Shown here: piece by piece, positions 18,301 through 24,633 of the stretch
Position numbering within the stretch: the first letter of the stretch is position 1
Layout of the letters: the number at the start of each line of letters is the position of its first letter
Source: Rubrivivax sp.
Lineage (GTDB): Bacteria; Pseudomonadota; Gammaproteobacteria; Burkholderiales; Burkholderiaceae_C
Length of the DNA stretch: 35,584 bases
Direction of reading: 5' to 3'
NCBI GenBank assembly: GCA_027491255.1
Contig: JAIXWM010000036.1
Location: 1 to 35,584 of the forward strand
Made by a program: the position numbers and the translations under genes
The notes under the pieces: model-generated
Database searches by the model: none
Seen by the model: the letters and a program-made list of their open reading frames with translations, nothing else
Told to the model about the DNA's origin: nothing

Positions 18301-18533
18301 AGCAGCGCCATCAGCCGCTCCTTGCGCCGGACCTGGCGCTGGCGGCGCCGCCGGCGCGCGCGGGCGTAGCGGCGCTGAGCCCCCAGGGGCTCACCGGTCT
18401 TCGGGTCGCGCCCATCGGCGAACACGCGCACGCCGGCCCGGATCACGGCCATCGGACAACCCTGGGCGTCGAGCCTGATCGCAGACCAGCCCAGGAAGCC
18501 CGACCCGAGAGACAGGGCCAGCCTGTACCTCAT
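15345..18533 (-). CDS. cas9: Type II-C Cas9 with degenerate RuvC-I motif (catalytic Asp replaced by Ser)
   Basis: 1062 residues, the usual II-C size. The start MRYRLALSLGSGFLGW aligns with the RuvC-I consensus YxLGLDLGTxSxGW, but residue 8 is Ser (codon TCT at 18512-18510) where the metal-binding Asp belongs, and GF replaces the usual T/N-S. The Arg-rich bridge helix follows (about 50-75). A recognition lobe carries an Ala/Thr tract at about 188-225. RuvC-II MVAEIARE retains Glu567. HNH is intact (CPYTGAPL, D654-H655 in VVDHILPFS, N in SNKTL). RuvC-III RRHAVDACVV retains His796 and Asp799, with Arg795 replacing the usual first His. The PAM-interacting end has LFKGDCVRMEV and VTVSPLGELRDPGF, typical of II-C. 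By analogy with engineered D10 changes, RuvC cleavage should be lost, leaving a nickase or an RNA-guided binder. cas1 and cas2 are absent. ATG 18533 lies immediately after GGTGAGGGG. Confidence 0.95.
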   Translation of the reverse strand: MRYRLALSLGSGFLGWSAIRLDAQGCPMAVIRAGVRVFADGRDPKTGEPLGAQRRYARARRRRRQRQVRRKERLMALLVAHGFFPADAQARRAFEQLDPYELRTRGLDQPLAPHELGRALFHLNQRRGILLERALGANDEADGLQRQAVQATREAMQRSGARTVGEWLNARLRQGLLTRAPVSRRLMKPATAATAATAATAATAATAATAATAATAATATTATATGEAAQPTGGAGRGRPRELPPLADRTMIAAEFDLLWERQRAFSPALCSDAARDALRETLLHERGRQRPEPGRCLLLPCEPRAPTALPSAQRLRILVELQALRLRWRGSPADVALTEAQREKLLRALERTVSLSFTRLRELLDLPADAHISGVGTGRQDIRGNATSALLSKSDAFGRRWATLPEALQDEIVRRLVQETDDGALAQWLQAQAGVDAVAAARISALRLPSGHCPLSAAALDRVLPALRAGAASLRAAAQAAGLAWPQDDGRTGPATAPGDGGAGLPYYGVVLLQHLRHGTGRAQDAEETRLGRVADPSLHIGLNQVRLVVNALVERYGRPAEMVAEIARELKRSSEQRRRDARRQRYLQAQAQQLRETAAAQLGISPDTVRPDVVQRLRLWQELGEDEADRKCPYTGAPLTAAMVLSGEAVVDHILPFSLTLDDSLSNKTLTTRQARLRKGLQTPWEAFAPEGDGEQAAFGALLPGGARLPADKRERLQWDGLQAWLRGHTDCISRALQDDYAASHLLRRYLQHLCPATSRVVTGRLTALLRQQLGVNDALGREAPGHLHDHRRHAVDACVVGITDERTLGGLAAAAARARHADASGLVEAFAPPWPTFVQHVQRAAQAVLVSHRPDHGHEGALHRDTAYGLRGSGEVAARTPGQADRQRVVLNLSVIPIADARAAHRHGLDEDGEPRAYKGYKSDSNACVEVVRDADGRWHSEVLTTFAVYDLVRRHGAERLRHPGRAASGRPLVMRLFKGDCVRMEVRGQLRLMRVRMVSQDGRIHLCEHNEADAKRRMEAQDKTLVNAIVSAETARKWGARRVTVSPLGELRDPGFSD
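17878..17963 (-). repeat. 9-bp microsatellite inside cas9
   Basis: The unit GCCGCTGTT and close variants repeat about nine times head to tail, encoding an Ala-Ala-Thr tract in the recognition lobe just after residue 187. The 9-bp unit keeps the frame when copies are gained or lost. Typical II-C Cas9 proteins have no such insert at this point, so it is probably a flexible linker that expanded by slippage. Confidence 0.9.
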
Positions 18534-18555
18534 CCCCTCACCCGAAGAAAATCAT

Positions 18556-18585
18556 TTGCACCAGTTTTGGTGTATCTAATACAAT
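18556..18585 (+). promoter_or_regulatory. Sigma70 promoter of the tracrRNA
   Basis: -35 TTGCAC (18556-18561), an 18-bp spacer, and -10 TACAAT (18580-18585, 5 of 6). The predicted start is about 18592. It faces away from cas9, whose start codon lies 22 bp to the left, so the two genes are divergent. The AT-rich stretch probably holds the cas9 promoter as well. Confidence 0.75.
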
Positions 18586-18590
18586 GCTAA

Positions 18591-18676
18591 CCGTTCTAAT
18601 CGTTCGGAAATGCGCTCAGGAAGCTAACAAGCTGAAAGATGCGTCAAATGCGAGGGCCGCTATATGCGGCCCTTTT
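18591..18676 (+). ncRNA. tracrRNA, Neisseria-like type II-C
   Basis: About 86 nt. The anti-repeat is 18600-18628 and includes TCGGAAATGCGCTC, which pairs with the repeat-like element at 15201-15228. Downstream, CTGAAAGATGCGTC then AAATGCGAGGGCC resembles in order and spacing the part of Neisseria tracrRNA after the duplex (CTGAAAAGATGTGCC, CAACGCTCTGCC; recalled from knowledge, not searched). A short AGCT/AGCT hairpin may form at 18622-18633. The RNA ends in a strong terminator hairpin. An adjacent promoter, complementarity to a repeat on the far side of cas9, and the terminator together support a real gene. Confidence 0.85.
18654..18676 (+). terminator. Terminator of the tracrRNA
   Basis: GGGCCGC-TATAT-GCGGCCC forms a 7-bp perfect stem with a 5-nt loop, followed directly by TTTT (18673-18676). 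In tracrRNAs the terminal hairpin is usually also a Cas9-binding element. Confidence 0.9.
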
Positions 18677-18754
18677 GTTGTGCGCCCGGCACGGGCGCAC
18701 TCTTGGAGGCGCAAGTCTCTCCCGAGAGTTGATCACAGCGACCAAAGCGAAGGG

Positions 18755-19074
18755 CTACTGCACGAGGGCTCTCGTGACCGGTGCGCTGGCGCCGAAACTG
18801 ACGGTGAAGACCAAGGCGCCGGTCGTGGCGGTGCGCCGCTCGACCACCCGCGTGCCGGCGTAGGCGGCCGTGGATACCGTGTGATTGTCGGGACGTCTCC
18901 GTCCAAGGCGATGGCGGGCACCTCAGCGCGCACCGCCTGGGCACCCGCCCGCGTGGCATTCGGGATGGAACGGTAGCTCGAGGGCGTCGGCTCGACGGTC
19001 GCACATCCTGCCAGGACGAGCAGCGCAGCGCCCAGGATCGACACCCGCCAGATGCCTTGTTGTCCGGTGGCCAT
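18755..19074 (-). pseudogene. Small lipoprotein gene with an apparent frameshift
   Basis: From ATG 19074 the product starts MATGQQGIWRVSILGAALLVLAGCATVEP, a lipoprotein signal with lipobox LAGC. It then reads sensibly to about ALDGDVPTI near 18885. In that frame the remainder becomes Pro/Arg/Ser-rich nonsense. A different frame from there reads HTVSTAAYAGTRVVERRTAT, then TGALVFTVSFGASAPV, and stops at TAG 18755-18757, which looks like genuine protein. A one-base indel around 18880-18895 would explain both parts, giving an original protein of about 105 residues. It could be a true pseudogene, a programmed shift or a sequencing error. If read unshifted, the frame ends at 18733 with 113 residues. 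Confidence 0.55.
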
Positions 19075-19417
19075 GCGGATTGATTTGTAAGAAACGGTGT
19101 GGTGGCGTTACACTGTTTTTGCTTCTTCAGCCCCGGAGTGGCGCCTCGAGTGCTGCCACCCCGAGCGGCCCCGTCGACGCACCCGTGAGGCGGCGTCGCT
19201 GCGACAGCGCCGTGGGGCCCGCCGTGGCGGCATGACATGCGTGCCAACGGCCTGGGATCGGGCCGTGACGGGCAAGAAGTTATGTAAACTATTCCAGGTG
19301 TCTCAGTCCGTCCCGTCTCGTGTGGGCGGCTGGTGATCAAGCGGGGCAACAGCCCGATGGACTTGGCCAGGCAGGTCGCCCGCTTCCTTCCTTCACCCTT
19401 CACTCAGAGAGTGGTAC
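19075..19417. other. Intergenic region upstream of the sapC-like operon
   Basis: 343 bp. It holds a possible plus-strand promoter (TTGTAA at about 19087, 18-bp spacer, TACACT) and an AT-rich patch GTTATGTAAACTATT near 19280, about 130 nt before the gene start. The stretch between 19140 and 19260 is GC-rich with no supported gene. The ribosome site AGAGAG lies just before ATG 19418. Confidence 0.4.
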
Positions 19418-20149
19418 ATGTTTCAGCAACTGGTTCCTGTCAACAAGTCCCGTCACGCAGCCACCCGGATCAAGCAGATCGAGGGCTTCGGCTTCGCATC
19501 GCAGTTCCACATCGCCTCGGTCATGGTGCACGAGTTCGCGCGCGCCTCGGCCATCTACCCCGTGGTCTTCCTCGAGGACAAGGCCCAGGACGAGTTCCGT
19601 CCGGTGGCGCTGATGGGCCTGGAGCAGGGTGAGAACCTGTTCGTCGACGCCCAGGGCAAGTGGGCCGCCTCCTACGTGCCGGCGATCATCCGCCGCTACC
19701 CCTTCGCCCTGGCGAGCACCGGCCAGGAAGGCCAGTTCACCGTCTGCATCGACGAAGGCAGCGAACTGGTGAACCAGACCGAAGGCGTGGCCCTGTTCGA
19801 CGACAAGGGCGAGCCCTCGTCCGCCATCGAGAACGTCAAGCGCTACCTCGGCGAGCTGCAGCAGATGGACGCCTTCACCCGGTCGTTCAGCAAGTACTTC
19901 GCCGAGCACAACCTGTTCACGCCGCTGAACATGCGCGTGCGCCAGGGCGAGCAGGCCCGTAACATCACGGGCTGCTATGTCGTCAACGAAGAGCGCCTGA
20001 ACAACCTCTCGAACGACCGCTTCCTCGAGATGCGCGAGAAGCGCTACCTGCCCGCCGTCTACGCCCACCTGGTGTCGCTGGCCCAGATCGAGCGCCTGAT
20101 GCAGCTGAAGGAAGAGCGCGGCGCCAAGGCCGCAGCCGCGCTGAACTGA
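19418..20149 (+). CDS. SapC-family protein (copy 1)
   Basis: 243 residues, MFQQLVPVNKSRHAATRIKQIEGF onward. Family marks include FASQFHIASVMVHEFARASAIYPVVFLED, PVALMGLEQGENLFVD, WAASYVPAIIRRYPFAL, CIDEGSELVNQTEGVALFDDKGEPS, and FLEMREKRYLPAVYAHLVSLAQIERLM. The SapC family is named after a gene in the Campylobacter S-layer locus; its biochemical role is not settled. No signal peptide or membrane helix is present, so it is probably cytoplasmic. The ORF at 31224-31991 is a clear paralogue that follows the motifs one by one. It opens a plus-strand group with two putative hydroxylases and faces the secretion operon, which suggests a common role in handling giant surface proteins. Confidence 0.93.
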   Translation: MFQQLVPVNKSRHAATRIKQIEGFGFASQFHIASVMVHEFARASAIYPVVFLEDKAQDEFRPVALMGLEQGENLFVDAQGKWAASYVPAIIRRYPFALASTGQEGQFTVCIDEGSELVNQTEGVALFDDKGEPSSAIENVKRYLGELQQMDAFTRSFSKYFAEHNLFTPLNMRVRQGEQARNITGCYVVNEERLNNLSNDRFLEMREKRYLPAVYAHLVSLAQIERLMQLKEERGAKAAAALN

Positions 20150-20201
20150 GCGCGCCGGGCGCGCAGTCCTGGCACGCCCCCGCCCGGCTGCGCGCACGAT
20201 C

Positions 20202-20930
20202 ATGTCGTGCCCCGAAGCGGATCAGGCCCTGGAGCCTGGACTTCGGGCGATGACGCAGGTGGATCCATCCCCCTGCAGCGTCTCGGGCGTCGCCGAGCTG
20301 GCGGTGCTCGAGCCGCACGAGTGCGGCGTATGGTGCGAACAAGTCCTGGCGCTGCGCGCGCAGTGGACGCCGCGCCACCCGAGCCTGCCCTTCTTCACGC
20401 TGGGGCTTGCGGCCTACCTGGACTTCGCACGCCGTGGCAATCCGCCCGCGACCTACCGCAGCTCTGCGCTGCGATCGCACTACAACGCGCTGCTGAGTCG
20501 CCATTTCGGTGGCCTGCTCGAGGCTTGCCGCACGGCGCTGGCCGTCCACACCGGCCTGGCCACTCGCTTCGCGCCTGATCGCGCGTCGCTTCCGGGCTTC
20601 CACATCCACCTGCCGCATCCCGTGTTCGTGGGCGAGGTGGCCAGCGTCCACCGCGACCTGCAGTTCCGCGACGTCTTCCCGGACGTGCCGGCCACGCGGG
20701 ACGACGTGCTGACCTTCACGGTGCCGATCGCCTTGCCGGCCGGCAGCGGGATCAACTTCTGGTCAGGCACCGAGAAGCGTTTCCTGCCCTACCATCTGGG
20801 CCGGATGCTGGTCCACGACGGACTCTCCACGCACCAGGCCGTGCTGCACCCGCAGAACCGGGACACGCCGCGGATCATGCTCCAGGGGCATGGCTTGCGC
20901 CATGCCGATGCCCTCGTACTCTACTGGTGA
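20202..20930 (+). CDS. Putative Fe(II)/2-oxoglutarate-dependent oxygenase
   Basis: 242 residues if it starts at ATG 20202; ATG 20250 is also possible, and neither has a strong ribosome site. The C-terminal half looks like a double-stranded beta-helix. It contains the HxD pair His150-Arg-Asp152 in VASVHRDLQF, the strand DVLTFTVPIALPAGSGINFW, a distal His at 205 or 211 (LVHDGLSTHQAV), and Arg224 in PRIMLQGH, a position fit for 2-oxoglutarate binding. The N-terminal half is helical and unrecognised. The substrate cannot be read from sequence. It lies between a sapC-like gene and an aspartyl/asparaginyl hydroxylase-like gene, so protein hydroxylation is a reasonable guess. Confidence 0.6.
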   Translation: MSCPEADQALEPGLRAMTQVDPSPCSVSGVAELAVLEPHECGVWCEQVLALRAQWTPRHPSLPFFTLGLAAYLDFARRGNPPATYRSSALRSHYNALLSRHFGGLLEACRTALAVHTGLATRFAPDRASLPGFHIHLPHPVFVGEVASVHRDLQFRDVFPDVPATRDDVLTFTVPIALPAGSGINFWSGTEKRFLPYHLGRMLVHDGLSTHQAVLHPQNRDTPRIMLQGHGLRHADALVLYW

Positions 20931-20952
20931 CCGGTCGAAAGGAGAGCCGCCC

Positions 20953-21603
20953 GTGACCTCGGCAGCACACCGCGAACCCCCGTTCTGGAATGAGCAGCTG
21001 CACCGCATCCCGTGGTGCCTGGAGTTGTTGGCCAAGGCGGCGCAGATCCGTGACGAAATCCTGGAATTCGTCTCGAGCAGCCGGCCGTTCATGCCCTATC
21101 CGAAGTACGGCAACCTGTACAGCAACACCTGGGACGCCTTCCCGCTGTCGATCTTCCAGGGCGAGCACATCGAACTGTCGCGCAAGAGCCTGGAGATCAA
21201 CATGTCGCCCCTGGTGGCGGCCTACCGCAAGCGCCTTCCCGCAGCCTCGAGCGTGATCGGGCCGCTCGAGGCCGAAGGCGTGCTGCGCAACGTCTTCGTC
21301 AGCCGCCTCATCCCGGGGTCGATCATCCACCCGCACCGCGGCTGGACGTCGGATTACCTGCGCATCCACCTGGGCCTGGTCTGCGACCCGGGCTGCGCCA
21401 TCACCGTGGGGGACGAGACGCGCACCTGGCAAGCGCTCGAGCTGCTCGCGTTCAAGGACGGCGGGCCCTATCCTCACAGCGTGGTTCATCACGGGACCAG
21501 CGCACGGCTGGTCCTGTCGCACGACCTGCGGCTGGATTACGTCGCCCGCTTCATCCCCGAAGTGCTGCCAACGGCTTGCGCGGCCACTCCTGCCGCTGCG
21601 TGA
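20953..21603 (+). CDS. Aspartyl/asparaginyl beta-hydroxylase-like protein
   Basis: 216 residues from GTG 20953, chosen because AAAGGAGAG stands about 7 nt before it. A longer frame from 20890 would overlap the previous gene. The core SRLIPGSIIHPHRGWTSDYLR, then IHLGLVCDPGCAITVGDETR, then PYPHSVVHHGTSARLVLSHDLRLDY matches the aspartyl/asparaginyl beta-hydroxylase fold. Likely iron ligands are His128 and His175 or His179, with Arg185 for 2-oxoglutarate. Such enzymes hydroxylate Asp/Asn side chains in proteins or serve in natural-product pathways. Here the obvious candidate substrates are the Asp/Asn-rich giant repeat proteins, which is inference. The 3' end overlaps the convergent acetyltransferase gene by 53 bp. 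Confidence 0.8.
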   Translation: MTSAAHREPPFWNEQLHRIPWCLELLAKAAQIRDEILEFVSSSRPFMPYPKYGNLYSNTWDAFPLSIFQGEHIELSRKSLEINMSPLVAAYRKRLPAASSVIGPLEAEGVLRNVFVSRLIPGSIIHPHRGWTSDYLRIHLGLVCDPGCAITVGDETRTWQALELLAFKDGGPYPHSVVHHGTSARLVLSHDLRLDYVARFIPEVLPTACAATPAAA

Positions 21604-22372
21604 GCAGCGGGCTGCGCTGCTGCCGGGCGATGTAGCGCTGGGTGACGCGGTTGCAGTCGAACTCGCTGCGCAGCATGGAGATCTGGATCAGGTCCTCGTA
21701 GGTGCCGGATTCCTCCTTCCATACCGCCTGGCGCAGCACGCCCTCGCGCCGGAAGCCGAAGCGCTCCTGCAGTTCGGCGACGATGGCGTTGTCGCGGTAG
21801 ATCAAGCCCTGGACCTTGTTGAGCCCGAGGGTGTTGAAGGCGAAGGACAGACTGGCGAGGTAGCTGTCGCCGACGGCGAAAGCCGTGTCGTGGCCGGGCA
21901 GGATGCCCATGATCTGCTCGGCCACGCGGTTCTGGAAACTGATGTTGACGAACATCGACAAGCCGATAGGCTGCTCGCCGCGGAAGACGACCCACTGCAC
22001 GGCGCGGCTGTGGGGTATCAGGGCGGTGTGATCCTGCGTCAGCACATGCAGCAGGTCGCGTGGCGTCAGGTCGGCAGGCACGTGCTTGAGCCGCCGCGAG
22101 AACTCGCGGTCCAGCATGGCCGACCACACGAAGTCGAAGTGCTCGGGTGTCCGTCGCACCAGACGGATCGCGCCGAACTCCAGCGGTTCCCACCACTGGG
22201 GTCGGTGCCACAGCGCCAGGGCCTGCAGCTCCTGGACGTCCGGGTAGCGCCGCGCGAGTCTGAACACCGCCTCCTGCGCGGCGGCCAGCCCCTCGTTGCG
22301 GCGCACCCGCTCGAGCCAGTCCGCCACCTCCGCGATCTCGGGCGGAGGGTCGATCTCATAGGCGCCGATCAC
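21551..22372 (-). CDS. GNAT-family N-acetyltransferase
   Basis: 273 residues from GTG 22372, which overlaps the previous gene's stop as GTGA. After a helical N-terminus (about 1-65) comes a RimJ/RimL-like GNAT fold. It includes FGAIRLVRRTPEHFDFVWSAM, AVQWVVFRGEQPIGLSMFVNIS, the strand-loop AFAVGDSYLASLSFAFNTLGLNKVQ, YRDNAIVAELQERFGFRREGVLRQ and a final YEDLIQISMLRSEF. These are the acetyl-CoA-binding and RFGFxxEGxLR signatures of ribosomal-protein-type acetyltransferases. It is last in the long minus-strand operon, so it may modify a secreted or secretion protein, though a general role is possible. Confidence 0.85.
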   Translation of the reverse strand: MIGAYEIDPPPEIAEVADWLERVRRNEGLAAAQEAVFRLARRYPDVQELQALALWHRPQWWEPLEFGAIRLVRRTPEHFDFVWSAMLDREFSRRLKHVPADLTPRDLLHVLTQDHTALIPHSRAVQWVVFRGEQPIGLSMFVNISFQNRVAEQIMGILPGHDTAFAVGDSYLASLSFAFNTLGLNKVQGLIYRDNAIVAELQERFGFRREGVLRQAVWKEESGTYEDLIQISMLRSEFDCNRVTQRYIARQQRSPLLTQRQEWPRKPLAALRG

Positions 22373-22614
22373 GGCTTGTCAGCCTGCGGCTGCGGCACGG
22401 GGGCTGCAGCCGTGGGGCGGTTCAGCTCCTGCCGCGTCAGCGCCAGGTCCAGCCTGCGGCCGACCTCCTCGCGCGAGATGCGCATGACGCTCAGCTGCAT
22501 CGCCAGCCGCTCGCTCTCGGCGTCGATGAACGCCAGCGCCTTCAGGTGGGACTTGACCTCGTCGCTGAGCGTGTCCACGTCGTAGGTCACGCCGTTGATC
22601 TTGACATGGGGCAT
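22369..22614 (-). CDS. Small DUF6447-like protein
   Basis: 81 residues: MPHVKINGVTYDVDTLSDEVK, then SHLKALAFIDAESERLAMQLSVM, then an Ala/Pro-rich tail. The short beta-hairpin (VKINGVTYDVDTLSDE) followed by one long amphipathic helix is the layout I associate with DUF6447; that assignment is from memory. Function is unknown. It follows the SecA-like gene after 21 nt and is coupled to the acetyltransferase by a 4-nt overlap, so it belongs to the secretion operon and may be a small partner protein. Confidence 0.75.
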   Translation of the reverse strand: MPHVKINGVTYDVDTLSDEVKSHLKALAFIDAESERLAMQLSVMRISREEVGRRLDLALTRQELNRPTAAAPVPQPQADKP

Positions 22615-22635
22615 ACACCAGGCTCCTGGACCGAT

Positions 22636-24633
22636 TCATTCGGAAAACGAAAGCTGACCCGCGACCTTGCTCTCGCGATCAGCCAGACGGCGCCGCTGCG
22701 CGGCGGCCTTGGACTGCAACAGCACCTGCGCCAGGCGCACCAGTGCGGCACCGCCGCGCGGATGCAGCGCCAGCGGGATCAGCAGCGGCGACAGGCGAGC
22801 GTAGACGATGCCCATGGAGCGCATCAGCATCTCGTCCTTCAGGCACATGAAACCGACCGCAGACCCCGGGGCACCCTGCCGGCCGGCACGCCCGTAGAGC
22901 TGCCATTCGATGCGCCGGGCGTCGTGGGGCTCGAACATCAGCACACGCAGCCCGCCCGTCTCGACCGCGCCCGGGCCGAGAAGGATGTCCGTGCCTCTAC
23001 CGGCCATGTTCGTCGACACCGTCACGGCCCCCGGGGTGCCCGCACGCTCGACGATGAGCGCTTCCTGCGCGTGGTGCTTGGCGTTCAGCACGTGGTGCTC
23101 GATGCCGGCCTGCGCCAGGGCCTGGGACAGGCGCTCCGTGTCGGCGATCTTGCGTGTGCCCACCAGCACCGGCGTGGCCTGGGCGTGGCTGCGCCGCACC
23201 TCCTCCACCACGGCCTCGAAGCGGGCGTCGAGGTCCACGAAGACGCGCAGCCCCTCCTGGCGCAGGCGGCTGGGCACCCGCGGGGCGACCGGCACCACCG
23301 ACAGGCCGTAGCTGCGCCGCAGTTCGCGCTCGATGCCCTGCAGCGTGCCGCTGGCGCCGCACAGGCGGTGGTAGCGCTTGAAGAAGTTCTGGAAGGTCAT
23401 GCGCGCCACGGTCTTGGGCGGGCTGCTCAGCTCGAGCCCTTCCATGGCCTCGATGGCCTGGTGGATGCCGTGGCTCCAGGACCTGCCCGCCATCACCCGA
23501 CCCGTGGCCTCGTCGACGATGGCCACCTTGCCTTCCTCGTCGACCAGGTATTGCCGGTCGCGCTTGTAGACGTGCCGGGCCATCACCGACAGCGACACCA
23601 CGCCCTGTGCGCGTTCGGGAAAGCGCCAGAAGGCCGGCAGCATGAAGGACATCTCGTCGATGCGTTCCTTGCCGCGCGTGGTGAAGCGGATGTCGGGCAC
23701 CGGCTCGGTCTTGACGACGTAGTCGGCCTCGTGCTCCAGGCTCTCGAAGATCTGCTTGCCCGCCAGCACGGCCTCGACGAGCATGGGGTTGTCGTCGGCC
23801 GAGGAGATGATCAGCGGTGTCGTCGCCTCGTCGATGAGGACGCTGTCGGCCTCGTCGACGATCGCCGCCCACAGCCCGCGCCCGACCGGCTTCTGGTCGC
23901 CGGGGCTGCGCTGCATCTCCCACAGCAGGCGCTGCGTCGGCGCCTTGTCGCCGCCGATGAGCAGGCTGTCGCGCAGAAAGTCCGCCAGCAGCTGTTTGCC
24001 CGTGGCGTAGACGATGTCCTGCGCGTAGCAGAAGGCCAGCTCGTGCGGCGGGGTCTCCGCCGTCGCCGCCACCGTGCCGAAGCCGGCCATCTGGAGCAGG
24101 GGCCGCATCAGGGCCGCGTCACGGTCGGCGAGGTAGTCGTTGGCGGTGACGACGTGGCAGGGCCGGCGCGCGGCCGCATACAGCGCCGCGGTCATCCCGA
24201 TCGCGAGAGTCTTGCCTTCACCAGGGGAGAGCTGGACCAGGTGGCCGTTGTGCATCTCCAGGGCGGCGATGAGCTGGGTGTCGTGCGGCGTCATGCCCAG
24301 GACACGTTTCGAGGCGATCGCCCACAGACCGAGCAGATGCCCGCGCAGGCCGCGCATCTCGGCGCGTCGACCGCCATCAGGGTCGTACGGCGCGCCCGCG
24401 TAGCGCAGCCTGCGCGAGGACTCGGTGAGCTGCCGGCGCAGCTCGGTGTCGGTCAGCTTGGCGTGCTCGTCGATGCTCGCCTTGACCTGCCCGAGCTCAC
24501 GCAGCGTGTCGCCGCGCGCGCGACCGCTGAGGAGTTCCAGCCGCACACGCCACTCGTCCAGGAACGGCCGCGTCGCTGAGGGATCACGGGGCGGATGCCA
24601 GGCCAGCACCGTGCCCGCGGTGGGGATCGTCAT
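22636..24633 (-). CDS. SecA-like translocase ATPase, shortened (accessory SecA)
   Basis: 665 residues against about 850-900 for housekeeping SecA. All motor motifs are present: Walker A PGEGKT (137-142), TANDYLADRD (163-172), DEAD 260-263 within VDEADSVLIDEATTPLIIS, the preprotein-binding region with QYLVDEEGKVAIVDEATGRVMAG, TFQNFFKRY, TNMAGRGTD (541-549) and GRAGRQG (581-587). Only about 80 residues follow motif VI, so most of the helical wing/scaffold region and the Cys-rich SecB-binding tail are missing. It is therefore a specialised paralogue. The gene is coupled by a 4-nt overlap to the M50/HlyD hybrid and sits in an operon with HlyD, TolC and a giant protein, where an ABC exporter would be expected. 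It probably powers export of the giant protein. Confidence 0.92.
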   Translation of the reverse strand: MTIPTAGTVLAWHPPRDPSATRPFLDEWRVRLELLSGRARGDTLRELGQVKASIDEHAKLTDTELRRQLTESSRRLRYAGAPYDPDGGRRAEMRGLRGHLLGLWAIASKRVLGMTPHDTQLIAALEMHNGHLVQLSPGEGKTLAIGMTAALYAAARRPCHVVTANDYLADRDAALMRPLLQMAGFGTVAATAETPPHELAFCYAQDIVYATGKQLLADFLRDSLLIGGDKAPTQRLLWEMQRSPGDQKPVGRGLWAAIVDEADSVLIDEATTPLIISSADDNPMLVEAVLAGKQIFESLEHEADYVVKTEPVPDIRFTTRGKERIDEMSFMLPAFWRFPERAQGVVSLSVMARHVYKRDRQYLVDEEGKVAIVDEATGRVMAGRSWSHGIHQAIEAMEGLELSSPPKTVARMTFQNFFKRYHRLCGASGTLQGIERELRRSYGLSVVPVAPRVPSRLRQEGLRVFVDLDARFEAVVEEVRRSHAQATPVLVGTRKIADTERLSQALAQAGIEHHVLNAKHHAQEALIVERAGTPGAVTVSTNMAGRGTDILLGPGAVETGGLRVLMFEPHDARRIEWQLYGRAGRQGAPGSAVGFMCLKDEMLMRSMGIVYARLSPLLIPLALHPRGGAALVRLAQVLLQSKAAAQRRRLADRESKVAGQLSFSE

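Noticed and set aside
19383..19410. Possible target of the candidate guide upstream of the first sapC-like gene
   Set aside because: The minus strand has GTGAAGGGTGA-like sequence resembling the guide's 3' end, but it needs several mismatches or a gap, and the 5' half does not match.
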